64,000 bases of DNA, from positions 7,134,655 to 7,198,654 of the forward strand of contig JABAKD010000005.1 of NCBI GenBank assembly GCA_012845835.1, read 5' to 3'. The notes below the pieces were generated by a model, which was not told the origin of the DNA, did not search any database, and saw nothing but the letters and a program-made list of their open reading frames with translations. The position numbers and the translations under genes were made by a program. How positions within the stretch are numbered: position 1 is the stretch's first letter; every line of letters starts with the position of its first letter. Positions 55,876-64,000 of the stretch are shown here, piece after piece. This DNA is from Undaria pinnatifida. Taxonomy: Eukaryota > Sar > Phaeophyceae > Laminariales > Alariaceae.

Positions 55876-56383
55876 AGGGGTTATTCTCCGGTTGCGGACA
55901 GTACGCGATATTGAACATGAGCTTTCGGGTTGTCGCACGTTCAAATCAAGCGGGGCAACAAGCTTCTTAGGTTGGGTGCAGAGAACATTATTGAGAGGTT
56001 GGGGTCCGCTCCTTGTTGTGAACGGCAGCAGGAGCCAGTTTACAGCGAGCAACAGATGCAACCAGTCATGGGCAACAGGGGCATTTGATTGATATCCCAA
56101 TAAGGGCAGAGGTGACCTGACCACCCTTCCCCCCTCCTTCCCCAAAGGCAATACAGGGTGTGCACGTCTAAGCGCTGTTTCGTGCGTGTCTACTACCACG
56201 ACCACTACTACCACAACAGGCACAACAACACCAACAACACCAACACCAACTACTACTACTACTAGCGCAACATGCTTTTTCAGCACCATACATATACAGA
56301 CAACCGAAGACACTCGTGAGCCACATGCGGAACATACTAACAATAGCGCACCTTTTCTGCAGTAGCGCGCGCCGGCGGCTCCC

Positions 56384-56560
56384 GCTGCTGCTGCTGTTGC
56401 CGCCGCTGCTGCTCCTGCTGCTGCTGCCGCTGCTGCTCCTGTTGCCGCTGCTGCTCCTGCTGTTGCCGCTGCTGCTCCTGCTGTTGACGCTGCTGCTGCT
56501 GCTCCTGCTGCTGCTGCTCCTGCTGTTGCCGCTGCTGCTCCTGCTGACGCGGCGAATTGA
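56384..56560. repeat. CTG-type trinucleotide / 12-15-bp compound array
   Basis: GCTGCTCCTGTTGCCGCTGC-type repeats. One frame is poly-Leu/Pro, another poly-Gln/Arg, a third poly-Ala. Confidence 0.95.
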
Positions 56561-56599
56561 ATCCCAGCACCGAATATCCTTGACACATGCCGATTACTG

Positions 56600-57180
56600 T
56601 TGCAGAGAAGATGGGATGGTTACGTCGAAGGGAACGAATGAGCGAACACAGGGACGAACATAGGAGCGAACAAGTGACATGATAGCATGAACAAGTGAAA
56701 GGACGAACGATCAAACGAATGGATGAACAGAGGAAAATTATTGAACGAGCGAAATAGCGAACGGTGGTAGGAATTTAATGAATGAACGAAATCATGTAGT
56801 GAGAGAACCGAGCGAACTTATGAAACAAAAAACAAAAAACATTGGAAATCCAGTGACTGATCACGCCCAATCAACATAGCAAGCAAGGCGGCAAGCACGT
56901 AGGCAAGCAAGCATCCGATCACCGAACCAATCAACCAACCGATCCATGAAAAAAAAAAACAATCACCGCATCAACCAAGCAATTACACCAACCAACCAAC
57001 CAACCAATCACCCATAAACCCACCGAATCAACCACCACTCAACCAACCAGCCAATCAGTCAACTACTGTGTAACCAACCAACCAATCACCTCATCAAACA
57101 ATAAGTCACATAATCACCCCCAACCAATCAACTGACCGATCACCCAGCCAGCCAACCAACCAGCCCATTTACCCACCAAT
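56600..57180. repeat. Imperfect tetranucleotide region (GAAC, then CAAC/CAAT)
   Basis: GAACGAATGAGCGAAC-type words (56620-56830) pass into CCAACCAACCAATCACC-type words (56860-57180). Confidence 0.8.
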
Positions 57181-57362
57181 CGATTATAACCTCCCCACAC
57201 ACCTTGCCCTTCCGGAGGTCTTGTATCATGAAGAGCAACATATTCCACCGCCGCCTGGCGAGTCAAGAAAACACAAACCAACAAAAAAATGCAGAACAGC
57301 AGTGCTGTTGAAAGGATCACGCAGTAGCAGTGCAGGCGCGGGGCGTGTTTTCGGCTGTAGCC

Positions 57363-57473
57363 CTATTACGGAGGACGATAGTAAATAGGACCAAATATTG
57401 TTAGTAAAAATATATGAATATATAGGTTTTTGTGTCCACCGTAGGTCCTATTTACTAGGGTCCCCCGTAATAG
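57363..57473. mobile_element. M2 MITE-like element, well-preserved copy
   Basis: 30-bp terminal inverted repeats (57363-57392 and 57444-57473) with three mismatches; ends are CTATTACGG and CCGTAATAG. Interior is AT-rich with TATAGGTTTTTGTGTCC. Total 111 bp. A diverged copy lies at 19463-19579. Confidence 0.75.
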
Positions 57474-57640
57474 TGTTTAGCTATACCGCGCGCTAGTCGT
57501 AAATTGACAAGAGCACGTCACAAGCATGTGTTTTTTGGGGCGGAAGTCAAAAACTAGGGCTGCGGGCTGGCTGACCACAAGTTGCGGACGAGTCACAGGA
57601 ATGGCTGGTGCTACGGTAGGTGTACGATGGCTACCCCGAT

Positions 57641-57791
57641 TTAAGAGCGCCCAGGATAAGAGCGTTCGGGACTTAAGAGCGGTAAAATTGGCAAGTCCCG
57701 CCTATACCAAAACGCTCTAGATTTCCCCTTGCAGACAAACGCACTGTGTAGTTAAGAGCGCTTGTTTCGGCTTGTCACGGGGCGCTCTTAA
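57641..57791. mobile_element. M3 element with TTAAGAGCGCC ends
   Basis: TTAAGAGCGCC (57641-57651) and GGCGCTCTTAA (57781-57791) are exact inverted ends of a 151-bp unit. TTAAGAGCGG (57674) and TTAAGAGCGC (57752) occur inside. A second copy with the same internal order begins at 61890 but has lost the right end. Confidence 0.6.
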
Positions 57792-57794
57792 CGC

Positions 57795-57880
57795 CTTTGC
57801 AACTGGAAACCCGTTTTTGGGGACAACATTACTTGGATTTAGTATAGGGAGGGGTTCGGGGGCTCTAAAGGGGTCAAATC
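57795..57880 (+). repeat. R4 repeat
   Basis: CCCGTTTTTGGGGACAAC, ATTACTTGGATTTAGTA, AGGGGTTCGGGGGC. Compare 45765-45850 (GGGGAGAAATTACTTGGAATC, GTGTGGGGTCC). Confidence 0.55.
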
Positions 57881-57899
57881 GGGGTACCCAATGTAGCAT

Positions 57900-58110
57900 T
57901 CTTCGTCAAAGCGTTTCTGACCACCGGGGCTCCTGAGGCGAGGAACAGGCCAATGTCTTAGCCTTTGGAACACCCATTAATAGGCCATGGGATTGTTAAA
58001 AGACGGGGACGGATCGTTTCCAGTTTTTCTCGCGAGCAGGTTTTGGCGGAGGGCGGAGGCATACTCGTAGAGGCCCTCACGCAACTCAGGAGCCTCAGAA
58101 ATCGCAGGTG
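57900..58110 (-). repeat. R5 repeat
   Basis: GACCACCGGGGCTCCTGAGG, GGAACACCCATTAATAGGCC, CCATGGGATTGTTAAAAG, CTCAGGAGCCTCAGAAATCG in the plus direction. Confidence 0.6.
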
Positions 58111-58159
58111 CGCCCCTGACGGGTGCTTTGACACAAGTATTCGCATCACTTTTGGGCTA

Positions 58160-58440
58160 AAATATACCTCTGGTACATATTTTCTGAATGACGGAAGGCT
58201 GGCCCCTTGACGCGAAATCGTGGGAATGCCACTACTGTTATAATAGTCACTATTAATAGTCACTATTAACACTACTATTAGTGTTTTCAGCTTTTTTCGT
58301 TGTACACATAGGCCATGGGGTTGAACGCTCATCGGGAAACACTTTTGCTTTTCTCCCACAATCAGTTTTCGTGGGTTAGGGTAACACGGGTACACAGCTT
58401 TTCAAGTGAGATACGAGTGTACGAGTCGTTCTACGGTATC
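58160..58440 (-). repeat. R5 repeat, adjacent copy
   Basis: TTTCTGAATGACGGAAGGCT, TTTCGTTGTACACATAGGCC, GCCATGGGGTTGAACGC, CAGTTTTCGTGGGTTAGG. An ATAGTCACTATTA duplication sits inside (58240-58275). Confidence 0.6.
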
Positions 58441-59090
58441 ATAGTCCTCCCAACTTTTCTTCAACGAATTCGCCGGTTTAAAAACCAGCTCCCGGTCGTA
58501 TCTCCTGAAATACGATGCCCCTCGACACCCCGGCGTCATCGATCGATAGACCTTTGCACACAAGAAAATATGTGGATACTTTTCTTTCAATAGTATCCTT
58601 CCTTGTGTCGAGCAGCCATGAAGCGTTCGTTAAACAAAATAGCTGGTTTTGGGGGGGGCTACCGTAGAATTAGTCGTACCTCAGAAATAAATAGTGCACC
58701 TCTACCACGGCGTGCGACCCCCGCAACCCTACCACACGCCGCCTTCCAATACTAATAGTAATTCTAGTATAGTAATAGTGATACTACTACAATGGTTGCG
58801 TGCGGTAACGAAAGGACTCGCGCGTTTTCTTCTTGTATCTGACTGATGCGCGCTAGGCTCCCAACGTGTGTTAAACCGAGGAACGGTCTAGTCAGTTGCT
58901 TGCCTTTTACTCCGATACTCAAGTAACAGCAGCAGTAACACTTATCACTACAAGGTACGTATGTATACCGTGCTCGACAGGGGTGATACCCTATTTTTGA
59001 GTAGCACCCTAAAACCTCACCCCCCCCCCAAAAAAAAACGAGGAACGATGAAAGCGCACCCTGACCACCAATCAAGTGGCCTAGGAATAA
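58441..59090. other. No gene recognised
   Basis: No motif. A C-run/A-run at 59020-59040. Confidence 0.4.
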
Positions 59091-59094
59091 GAAT

Positions 59095-59380
59095 GCGTAC
59101 GTTACAAGCTCTGTGGTCACAAACTACGAGACAGAGAACCACATTGCCGCTACAGCAAAGGTGTGGCCACCTAGTACTAACCGCAACGGACACGAGGGCA
59201 AAACACATGCACACCAGCAAGCACACCAGATCAAAATGAAGCAAAAAAAAAAAATAAGGACAAGAAATAACAAAAAAAAATACAGAAAACAAAGAAACAG
59301 TTGGAAACAGAGGGAAACAGGACGGCAGCACAAGAAAAAAATGAAGACATTGCGAAAAAATACAGCCAGCAACATTTAAT
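59095..59380 (+). mobile_element. R2 retroposon-like repeat, copy 4
   Basis: CTCTGTGGTCACAAACTACG, AGACAGAGAACCACATTGCC, CCGCAACGGACACG, ACACCAGCAAGCACACCAGA, then a long A-rich tail (59230-59360). Confidence 0.7.
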
Positions 59381-59385
59381 ATCAA

Positions 59386-59820
59386 ATAGCAACAAAGCAG
59401 GTGACACTGGCCAACCAACGTCGGGGGCAGCAACCATACTGGATTCCGAATTGCCTAACTGTAGGAGCAGTAGGAGCATTGCCGCATGGACTCATCACCT
59501 GCGCACTGTTTCTGCCGACAGCGGTGTCCACACCATCATTATCGCCCCCGTACCCAACACAAAAACGAACCTAAAAAAAAACGCATGCAAAAACACAGCA
59601 ACAAAGCAGATGGCACCACCCAGCCGGCGCCGGGCAGCACCCAAACCGGGCTCCGAATGCAACTACTAGAGAGTTAGGAGCATTGCTGCCTCGTCTGTCC
59701 TCTACCTGCTGTATCTTCCCCGGGGATGTCCCCACCGAAATCATTGCCTTGATGACCCTCAAGGGTACCCAAAAGGACGACAGAAAGTGCAAAGCAAAAA
59801 CTGGGGGGGAAAAGGGTGGA
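59386..59820. repeat. ~210-bp tandem duplication
   Basis: AGCAACAAAGCAGGTGACAC and AGCAACAAAGCAGATGGCAC start two units. Both have GGGGGCAGCA/CCGGGCAGCA, (A/C)CTCCGAAT-type words, TAGGAGCATTGC and CCCACC/CCACACC, and end in an A-rich stretch. Confidence 0.7.
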
Positions 59821-60004
59821 AGAAAAGGACCAACGCCATGAAAGCGAGAATCCGGTTGAGGAAGAACCCTGGAGCACATCGGCGGTGGTAGTACTGCAGT
59901 ATCGGCCGGCACTGCCCCCCGAGGGGAACGGAGCAGACAAGCCAAAGAACAAAAAAAAAAACACATGGTGGTCGCAAGAGTTTGAGGCCACGTAGACGGA
60001 TTCT

Positions 60005-61850
60005 ACCTACTAGTAGGCCTGGTGCCTTGCTACCCTGCGTGCCGTCTCCTTGCTTTCTTCCACCGCGGTTTCCCTACTCCCCGTCCCCCCCTTCGGCGTT
60101 GGGCGCCATGCATCCGCGCTGGGCGGCGCTCTGAGCTCTCTTTTTCCTCCTCTACGTGCCACCTGGACATGAACCGTTCGGCTGCTTCGAGGACCCCCCC
60201 CGTACCACATGCCCGCTTCGTTTGCTGAATGAACTCACAGCACTGTTTCAACTCCAAACTTCGGTGGGGAATCTTCCGTGGAGCCTTCCGTGGATCGAAC
60301 CGCGAGGCCGTCTCGCAGGGTTCTGGGCCAGTTGTTCGGTGGCCGACCAGGTCCCGCGTTTTTTCCACCGGCTATTTGCGCCAAACATAATCCGACTGGG
60401 TATTCGCCCCTTATTTTGCCGTACCATTGCCCCAGCGAAGAAGAGCCGCCGTTTCCGAATGGTCGTTGCGATACTCTCGCATTTCGTCTTCTGGAGGGCC
60501 TTGGCGTACGAGAGGTTGACGTGGTCGGCACGACTCTGGAAACCAAGGACTCGCCGGAGAACTTCGAGATGCGCCTTTCGGAACGTGTCATAGTGAGTCG
60601 CGTTGAGGCTCCACGTCACACACCCGCACAGCAGGGTCTCAATCACCTCGGCCTTCAGCATGCGGACCTTCCTGCTGAGCGTGGCGATCGTCAAATCGTA
60701 TATAAATTCGGACTGAACCGCTTGTAGCACGCCCTTGTGAGTCTGACCCGTCGCTCGATCTCAACCATGAGGTCAGCGTCTTCGTGGCTAACCCCGCCGA
60801 GGTATATAAACTGCATTGAATGTTTATACCTCTGTCCTGCTGCTCCGATATCGAACGGTGGAGCCCGGGATGCAAGGTCCCGTGTTTGCAGCAGCATGGT
60901 CTCCGTCTTTCCGAAACCGTGAGGCCTGCAGCTTCGAAGACGGCCACAATGACTGTCATCATTTTAGCAAGCCCCTCTGCCGATTTCGAGACAATGCCTG
61001 CGTCGTCGGCGTATAGCATGCCCCACACGGCCCTCTGCAGGCGTGCCAACGGTTCCTCGCCTCTGCCAGCCCTATCGTCATCGGGGTGGACTGGGTTCTG
61101 TACGATGCCTTCGTCCTCGCTGAAGCGAACGAGGACAACGTGTAACGCAACGGCGAAGAACGAGTTGAACAGCAATGGCGATAGCACGCAACCTTGCCGA
61201 AGCCCCCGCGAGACGTCAAACCATCCCGAGTGTTCATCATCGTCCGTACGCACGCGAGCCCGCATGCCGTCGTGGAAATGGCGGATAACTGCAAGCAACT
61301 TGGCTGGTACACTGAATCGTGCGAGCACTTCCCACAGTAGCTCTCGGTCGACAGACTCATACGCTTTCTGCAGGCCGACGAAGCACACGTACAAGGGGAC
61401 TTTACTCTCTCGTCCAAGTTCTTGCAGTCGGCGCACGATGCACAGCATACCCACTGTTGATCGCGCCGGACGGAAGCCGTGCTGTTCCTCGGGGAGGACT
61501 CCCCCTTGTTCGCAGTAGTGTTCAAGGCGGGGCGCGACTACTTTCAACAGTACCTTGACTGTGTGGGCAACAATTGAAATTATTGCACTGAAAACGACCC
61601 TTCTTTTTGTGAAGGACCTTGATGGTCGCATCTTTCCATTGCTGGGGGGGCATGACCAGTTTTCCAACCATGGACAAGGGTGCCGTGAAAGCAACGGGTG
61701 AATTCGGGGTGGTCGAGTTTTAGCAATTCGGCCGGCAGGGAGACTGGTCCTGCCACCTGCCAGTTCGGCATACACGGAATTACTCCCGTCATGTCGTCGA
61801 TAGCGGGTTCATCTCCAAGATACAGTGCGAGCGATTGTTTTGGGGAATAG
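60005..61850 (-). mobile_element. LINE-B: 5'-truncated non-LTR retrotransposon
   Basis: Minus strand, 1.85 kb. The 5' truncation point abuts a copy of M3 (TTTAAGAGCGCC at 61889). The 3' end lies around 60005-60030 and has no clear A tail. It shares no obvious sequence with LINE-A outside the RT motifs and looks like a different clade. Confidence 0.8.
60030..61830 (-). pseudogene. LINE-B reverse transcriptase remnant
   Basis: Longest intact piece 60639-61775. In order: [19 protein letters not shown] (61690-61745, other frame), [36 protein letters not shown], motif [33 protein letters not shown] (motif B), motif [11 protein letters not shown] (YADD at 61002-61013), LTVSE. After a frameshift near 60900: [14 protein letters not shown], then [20 protein letters not shown] and a long conserved C-terminal region with SYAKALQKT and TIRKRRLFFAGAMVRQ. 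The end is in yet another frame (AAERFMSRWHVEEE). Motif A has Gly (GGC) for the catalytic Asp (GAC). A nonfunctional copy. Confidence 0.85.
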
Positions 61851-61887
61851 ATGATGATGGTGGGATCGATTGGGTAACTTGGTTTAA

Positions 61888-62050
61888 GAGCGCCGAAGAC
61901 AAGCATATTCGGGGTTTAAGAACGGTCAACATCGGCATGCCCCGAGTATACTAGAAGTGATATATAGCCTACGAGTATTACAGAGAATAACAAGGTCTGG
62001 TAGTTAAGAGCGCCTGCTTCCGCTCGTCACACGAGTGTTCTCGAGTCGGA
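61888..62050. mobile_element. M3 element, copy 2 (right end lost)
   Basis: TTTAAGAGCGCCGAAGACAA, GTTTAAGAACGGTC, CATGCCCCG, and TTAAGAGCGCCTGCTTCCG followed by GCTCGTCAC, collinear with 57641-57791. Confidence 0.55.
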
Positions 62051-62550
62051 ATACCCACTTTTGTAAAGCAAAAGGTACTGCAGAAAAGAAATGCTGTTGG
62101 AGCGATGTCGGGTAGTGCCTTAGTCGAGGAGCCTCAATAGCCAGAAAGGGCTTGGCTATCCCCATCGTACTGCTAATAGAGAAGAACCCACATAGTGGGA
62201 GAACGTGGCCTGTACAAGGAGGAACGGGATGTTTTGGAGAAGGAGATAAGGGAAACAGACGAATGTAACATGGAGAAGTTTTGGTACTATAGATAGTAGC
62301 CGAGCAAGCGATCGCTATTGGACGAGAAAGATTGCGGCCGAAGACGGCCAGGCAGGAAGGAGACAAAGCAAGCAAACCATTTTAACGTAAATACACGGAA
62401 GGGTCGTAATGAGTGCCAAAATGTTGGAGGTGTTTCTACTACAGCAGGGAGGAACAGTGATCCGTCTCGAAAGTGACGCGTGGTCACTGGTTCAATGACT
62501 AAGGCACGCGAAAAACAAGTGCCCCCCCCCCCCCCCCCCGCCCCCCCCCT
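62051..62550. other. No gene recognised
   Basis: Possible R5 scraps (GGAGCCTCAATAG at 62130). A poly-C run at 62522-62548. Confidence 0.4.
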
Positions 62551-62552
62551 TC

Positions 62553-62715
62553 ATGCGGCTTGCCGAACACCTCACGGCGATTCGCGCTTGGAGCAAGCAA
62601 GGCCTGCCTGGTTGGTGAAAACCCGACGTGCTCCGTCCCGGCATGGTTGTGATGCGAGGGTCTATGGTCATACGACTACGGCCATGCACAAACTGAGTAC
62701 ACCCCCCCCCTCACC
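62553..62715 (+). repeat. R6 repeat, copy 3
   Basis: CGATTCGCGCTTGGAGCA, GGTTGGTGAAAACCCGACG, TGCTCCGTCCCGGCATGG, GATGCGAGGGTCTATGGTCA, ACGACTACGGCCATGCAC, AACTGAGTACACC. Closest to copy 1. Confidence 0.65.
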
Positions 62716-62989
62716 CTATAGTAGCACGCGTTTCTCAAGTCCAACTCTCAAGTCCAGTACGCAACCCCACAATACGCCTTTGGGACTCCGAGAGAGCGAC
62801 CAGAAAAATGATATAACAGGCGTTATGAACCGTCTATTAATAGGAGCATTGTGAGCTCGCAGCAAAACGAGCAGGATGGATAATGCTAACACACTGCGCC
62901 TGTGTCGTACGACTCCTTGCATGGCATGTATGGTGTATATAGCTCGGACACCAATATTGCCCACCCCGAACCAACGAGTGGCGGATGCT

Positions 62990-63145
62990 GTAATCGTCGT
63001 TGTAGTTGTGGCCCCGCTGTAGTCTACAGTGTGGTACCCTTTAGTGCCGTGAAATTCGATTGTCACGACCTCGTCCTACAGAGGACTACTGTACCGCACT
63101 ATCCCGGGGATAGATGGGGGTCCCACTTTAGTGCGGTTATTGCTA
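62990..63145 (-). repeat. R9 repeat, copy 2
   Basis: Minus strand: CGCACTAAAGTGGGACCCCC, CCCCGGGATAGTGCGG, GTACAGTAGTCCTCTGTAGG, ACGAGGTCGTGACAATCGA, GCACTAAAGG. Confidence 0.6.
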
Positions 63146-63234
63146 TCTCGCAAGGCACCGCACTCTTGAGGGACCAGACCACGACTGTTCTTCGCACGTA
63201 TAATCTCATGACTTCATCAAGGGTGTGTTTACAA

Positions 63235-63415
63235 GGGGATATACTCCGGGGTACCCGGGTACCACACCTCATTGTCTGGTTCATACTCCGGTATACTCTG
63301 GGGCACTCGGGTACCAAGCCTGGTTGTTTGGGTCATACTCGGGTACGTACCCGGGTACCCGAAATAGTACATAATACTCCGGCATGTACGCGGGTTACCC
63401 TCAAGGGGATACATG
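63235..63415. repeat. ~56-bp minisatellite with GGGTACCC palindromes
   Basis: Two clear units (GGGGTACCCGGGTACCAC... and GGGGCACTCGGGTACCAAG...), each with TTGT(C/T)TGG(T/G)TCATACTC. A denser GTACCCGGGTACCCG end follows. AAGGGGATA flanks both sides (63233 and 63402). Confidence 0.8.
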
Positions 63416-63419
63416 TATA

Positions 63420-64000
63420 TGTATAAGATGCGCTTTTTTTTCTGGCATGCCGTTCTGGGGCGGCCGAGTTTTTTTCTCTTGCGCTTTCGGCTGCGGGGCA
63501 GGCAAGAGGACCATCGGCACGTTAGGACGCACGTCTAGATCCCTGTCGAGCTCTGTGGCGGTGCTCCGAGTATTCAACGTCGCTGAGCTGGCTCGTTTTT
63601 TCAGGGGTTGCGTTCCGCCTCGCTGAGCCGAGAGGGTGTGTGGAAAACCCTGCGATTTTTTTTAAATTTTTAAATGGCCCGACTACGCAGCAGCAGCACT
63701 CATTGGTGACAACCACGGACGGTGCTTCTGTGTGTATGTATGAGTGCTTCCGTACGTGGAGTGTGTGCTGTTAGTGGCAGACAGGACGATCAAAAAGAGC
63801 GATGTTTTTTTTGCAAAAGAAAAAGCCCGCTCAGCCTCGCAGCCACAAAATCAGTATACAGCAGTACAGCAGCAGCGATACAACTGCAGCCGTGCTCCAA
63901 GCTCCCGCTTTTTGGGCCAACAGTCACGGTGTATGTATGCGTGTGGCTGGTGCACAGCAGCAGGAGATCGAACCACGACCAACACACTTCAACAGTAACA
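63420..64000. other. No gene recognised
   Basis: Short frames of 60-84 codons on both strands, no motif. Confidence 0.4.

Larger units (their letters stand above)
55168..56586 (-). other. 472-codon low-complexity open frame, probably not a gene
   Basis: The longest open frame in the window. Its N-terminal 75 codons are encoded by the CTG/TGC array at 56390-56570 (Ala/Gly/Thr). The middle by GTT/GTG and C-rich tracts (Val- and Pro-rich). The C-terminal part (55170-55740) is a Gly/Ser/Arg/Asp/Thr-rich stretch in a CpG-rich segment. GC-rich sequence lacks stops in several frames here, including plus-strand 55145-55417 and 55414-55734. If any part is coding, the C-terminal third is the likeliest. 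I recognise no domain. Confidence 0.2.

Overview
The window looks like nuclear DNA of a repeat-rich eukaryote. It has spliceosomal GT-AG introns, tRNA-headed SINEs, non-LTR (LINE) retrotransposon remnants, MITE-like foldbacks, long microsatellites and several satellite arrays. There is no bacterial-style gene packing. CpG is not visibly depleted, which argues against a vertebrate. An alga or other protist would fit, but I cannot fix the lineage from sequence alone. No rRNA, complete tRNA gene, CRISPR array or telomere repeat was found. Labels such as SINE-1, R1-R9 and M1-M3 are mine, for families that recur inside this window.

Only one cellular gene is well supported: a three-exon, plus-strand gene at 46072-49460 for a 150-residue SCP2 (sterol carrier protein 2) domain protein. 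Its C-terminus, ARL, fits the peroxisomal PTS1 consensus. Intron 1 (2.35 kb) holds three foldback structures: 46418-46561, a TA-flanked MITE at 47159-47290, and a long inverted repeat at 47666-47926. Intron 2 holds an R2 retroposon. A second, weaker protein signal is a broken armadillo-repeat-like fragment on the minus strand at about 19095-19425. It lies between two head-to-head retroposons.

Layout. 0-3.4 kb: (CTA)n and a cluster of SINE-1 and SINE-2 copies. 3.4-10 kb: gene-free, with scattered repeats. 10-11.1 kb: a SINE-2 and two blocks of a 42-bp minisatellite. 12.8-15.9 kb: SINE-1, R2 and R8 copies. 16.7-17.6 kb: a ~130-bp satellite. 18.4-20.35 kb: the inverted retroposon pair. 20.4-26 kb: R5, R3 and R4 repeats and a degenerate tandem array. 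27-31.4 kb: microsatellites and a 1.8-kb foldback. 32-36.3 kb: C-rich tracts, AGT and ATATC arrays. 37.2-39.3 kb: a ~240-bp satellite. 40-45.9 kb: mostly unassigned, with a CpG-rich segment at 43.45-43.85 kb. 46-49.5 kb: the SCP2 gene. 50.5-53 kb: a LINE nested inside a SINE-1. 54-57.2 kb: minisatellites and a low-complexity GC-rich open frame. 57.3-64 kb: MITE-like repeats, R5 copies, a second LINE remnant (60.0-61.85 kb) and short tandem repeats.

SINE-1 and SINE-2 share a tRNA-like head and a central domain but differ at the 3' end. Both LINE remnants have a substitution at the first catalytic aspartate of reverse transcriptase and carry frameshifts, so neither copy is autonomous.
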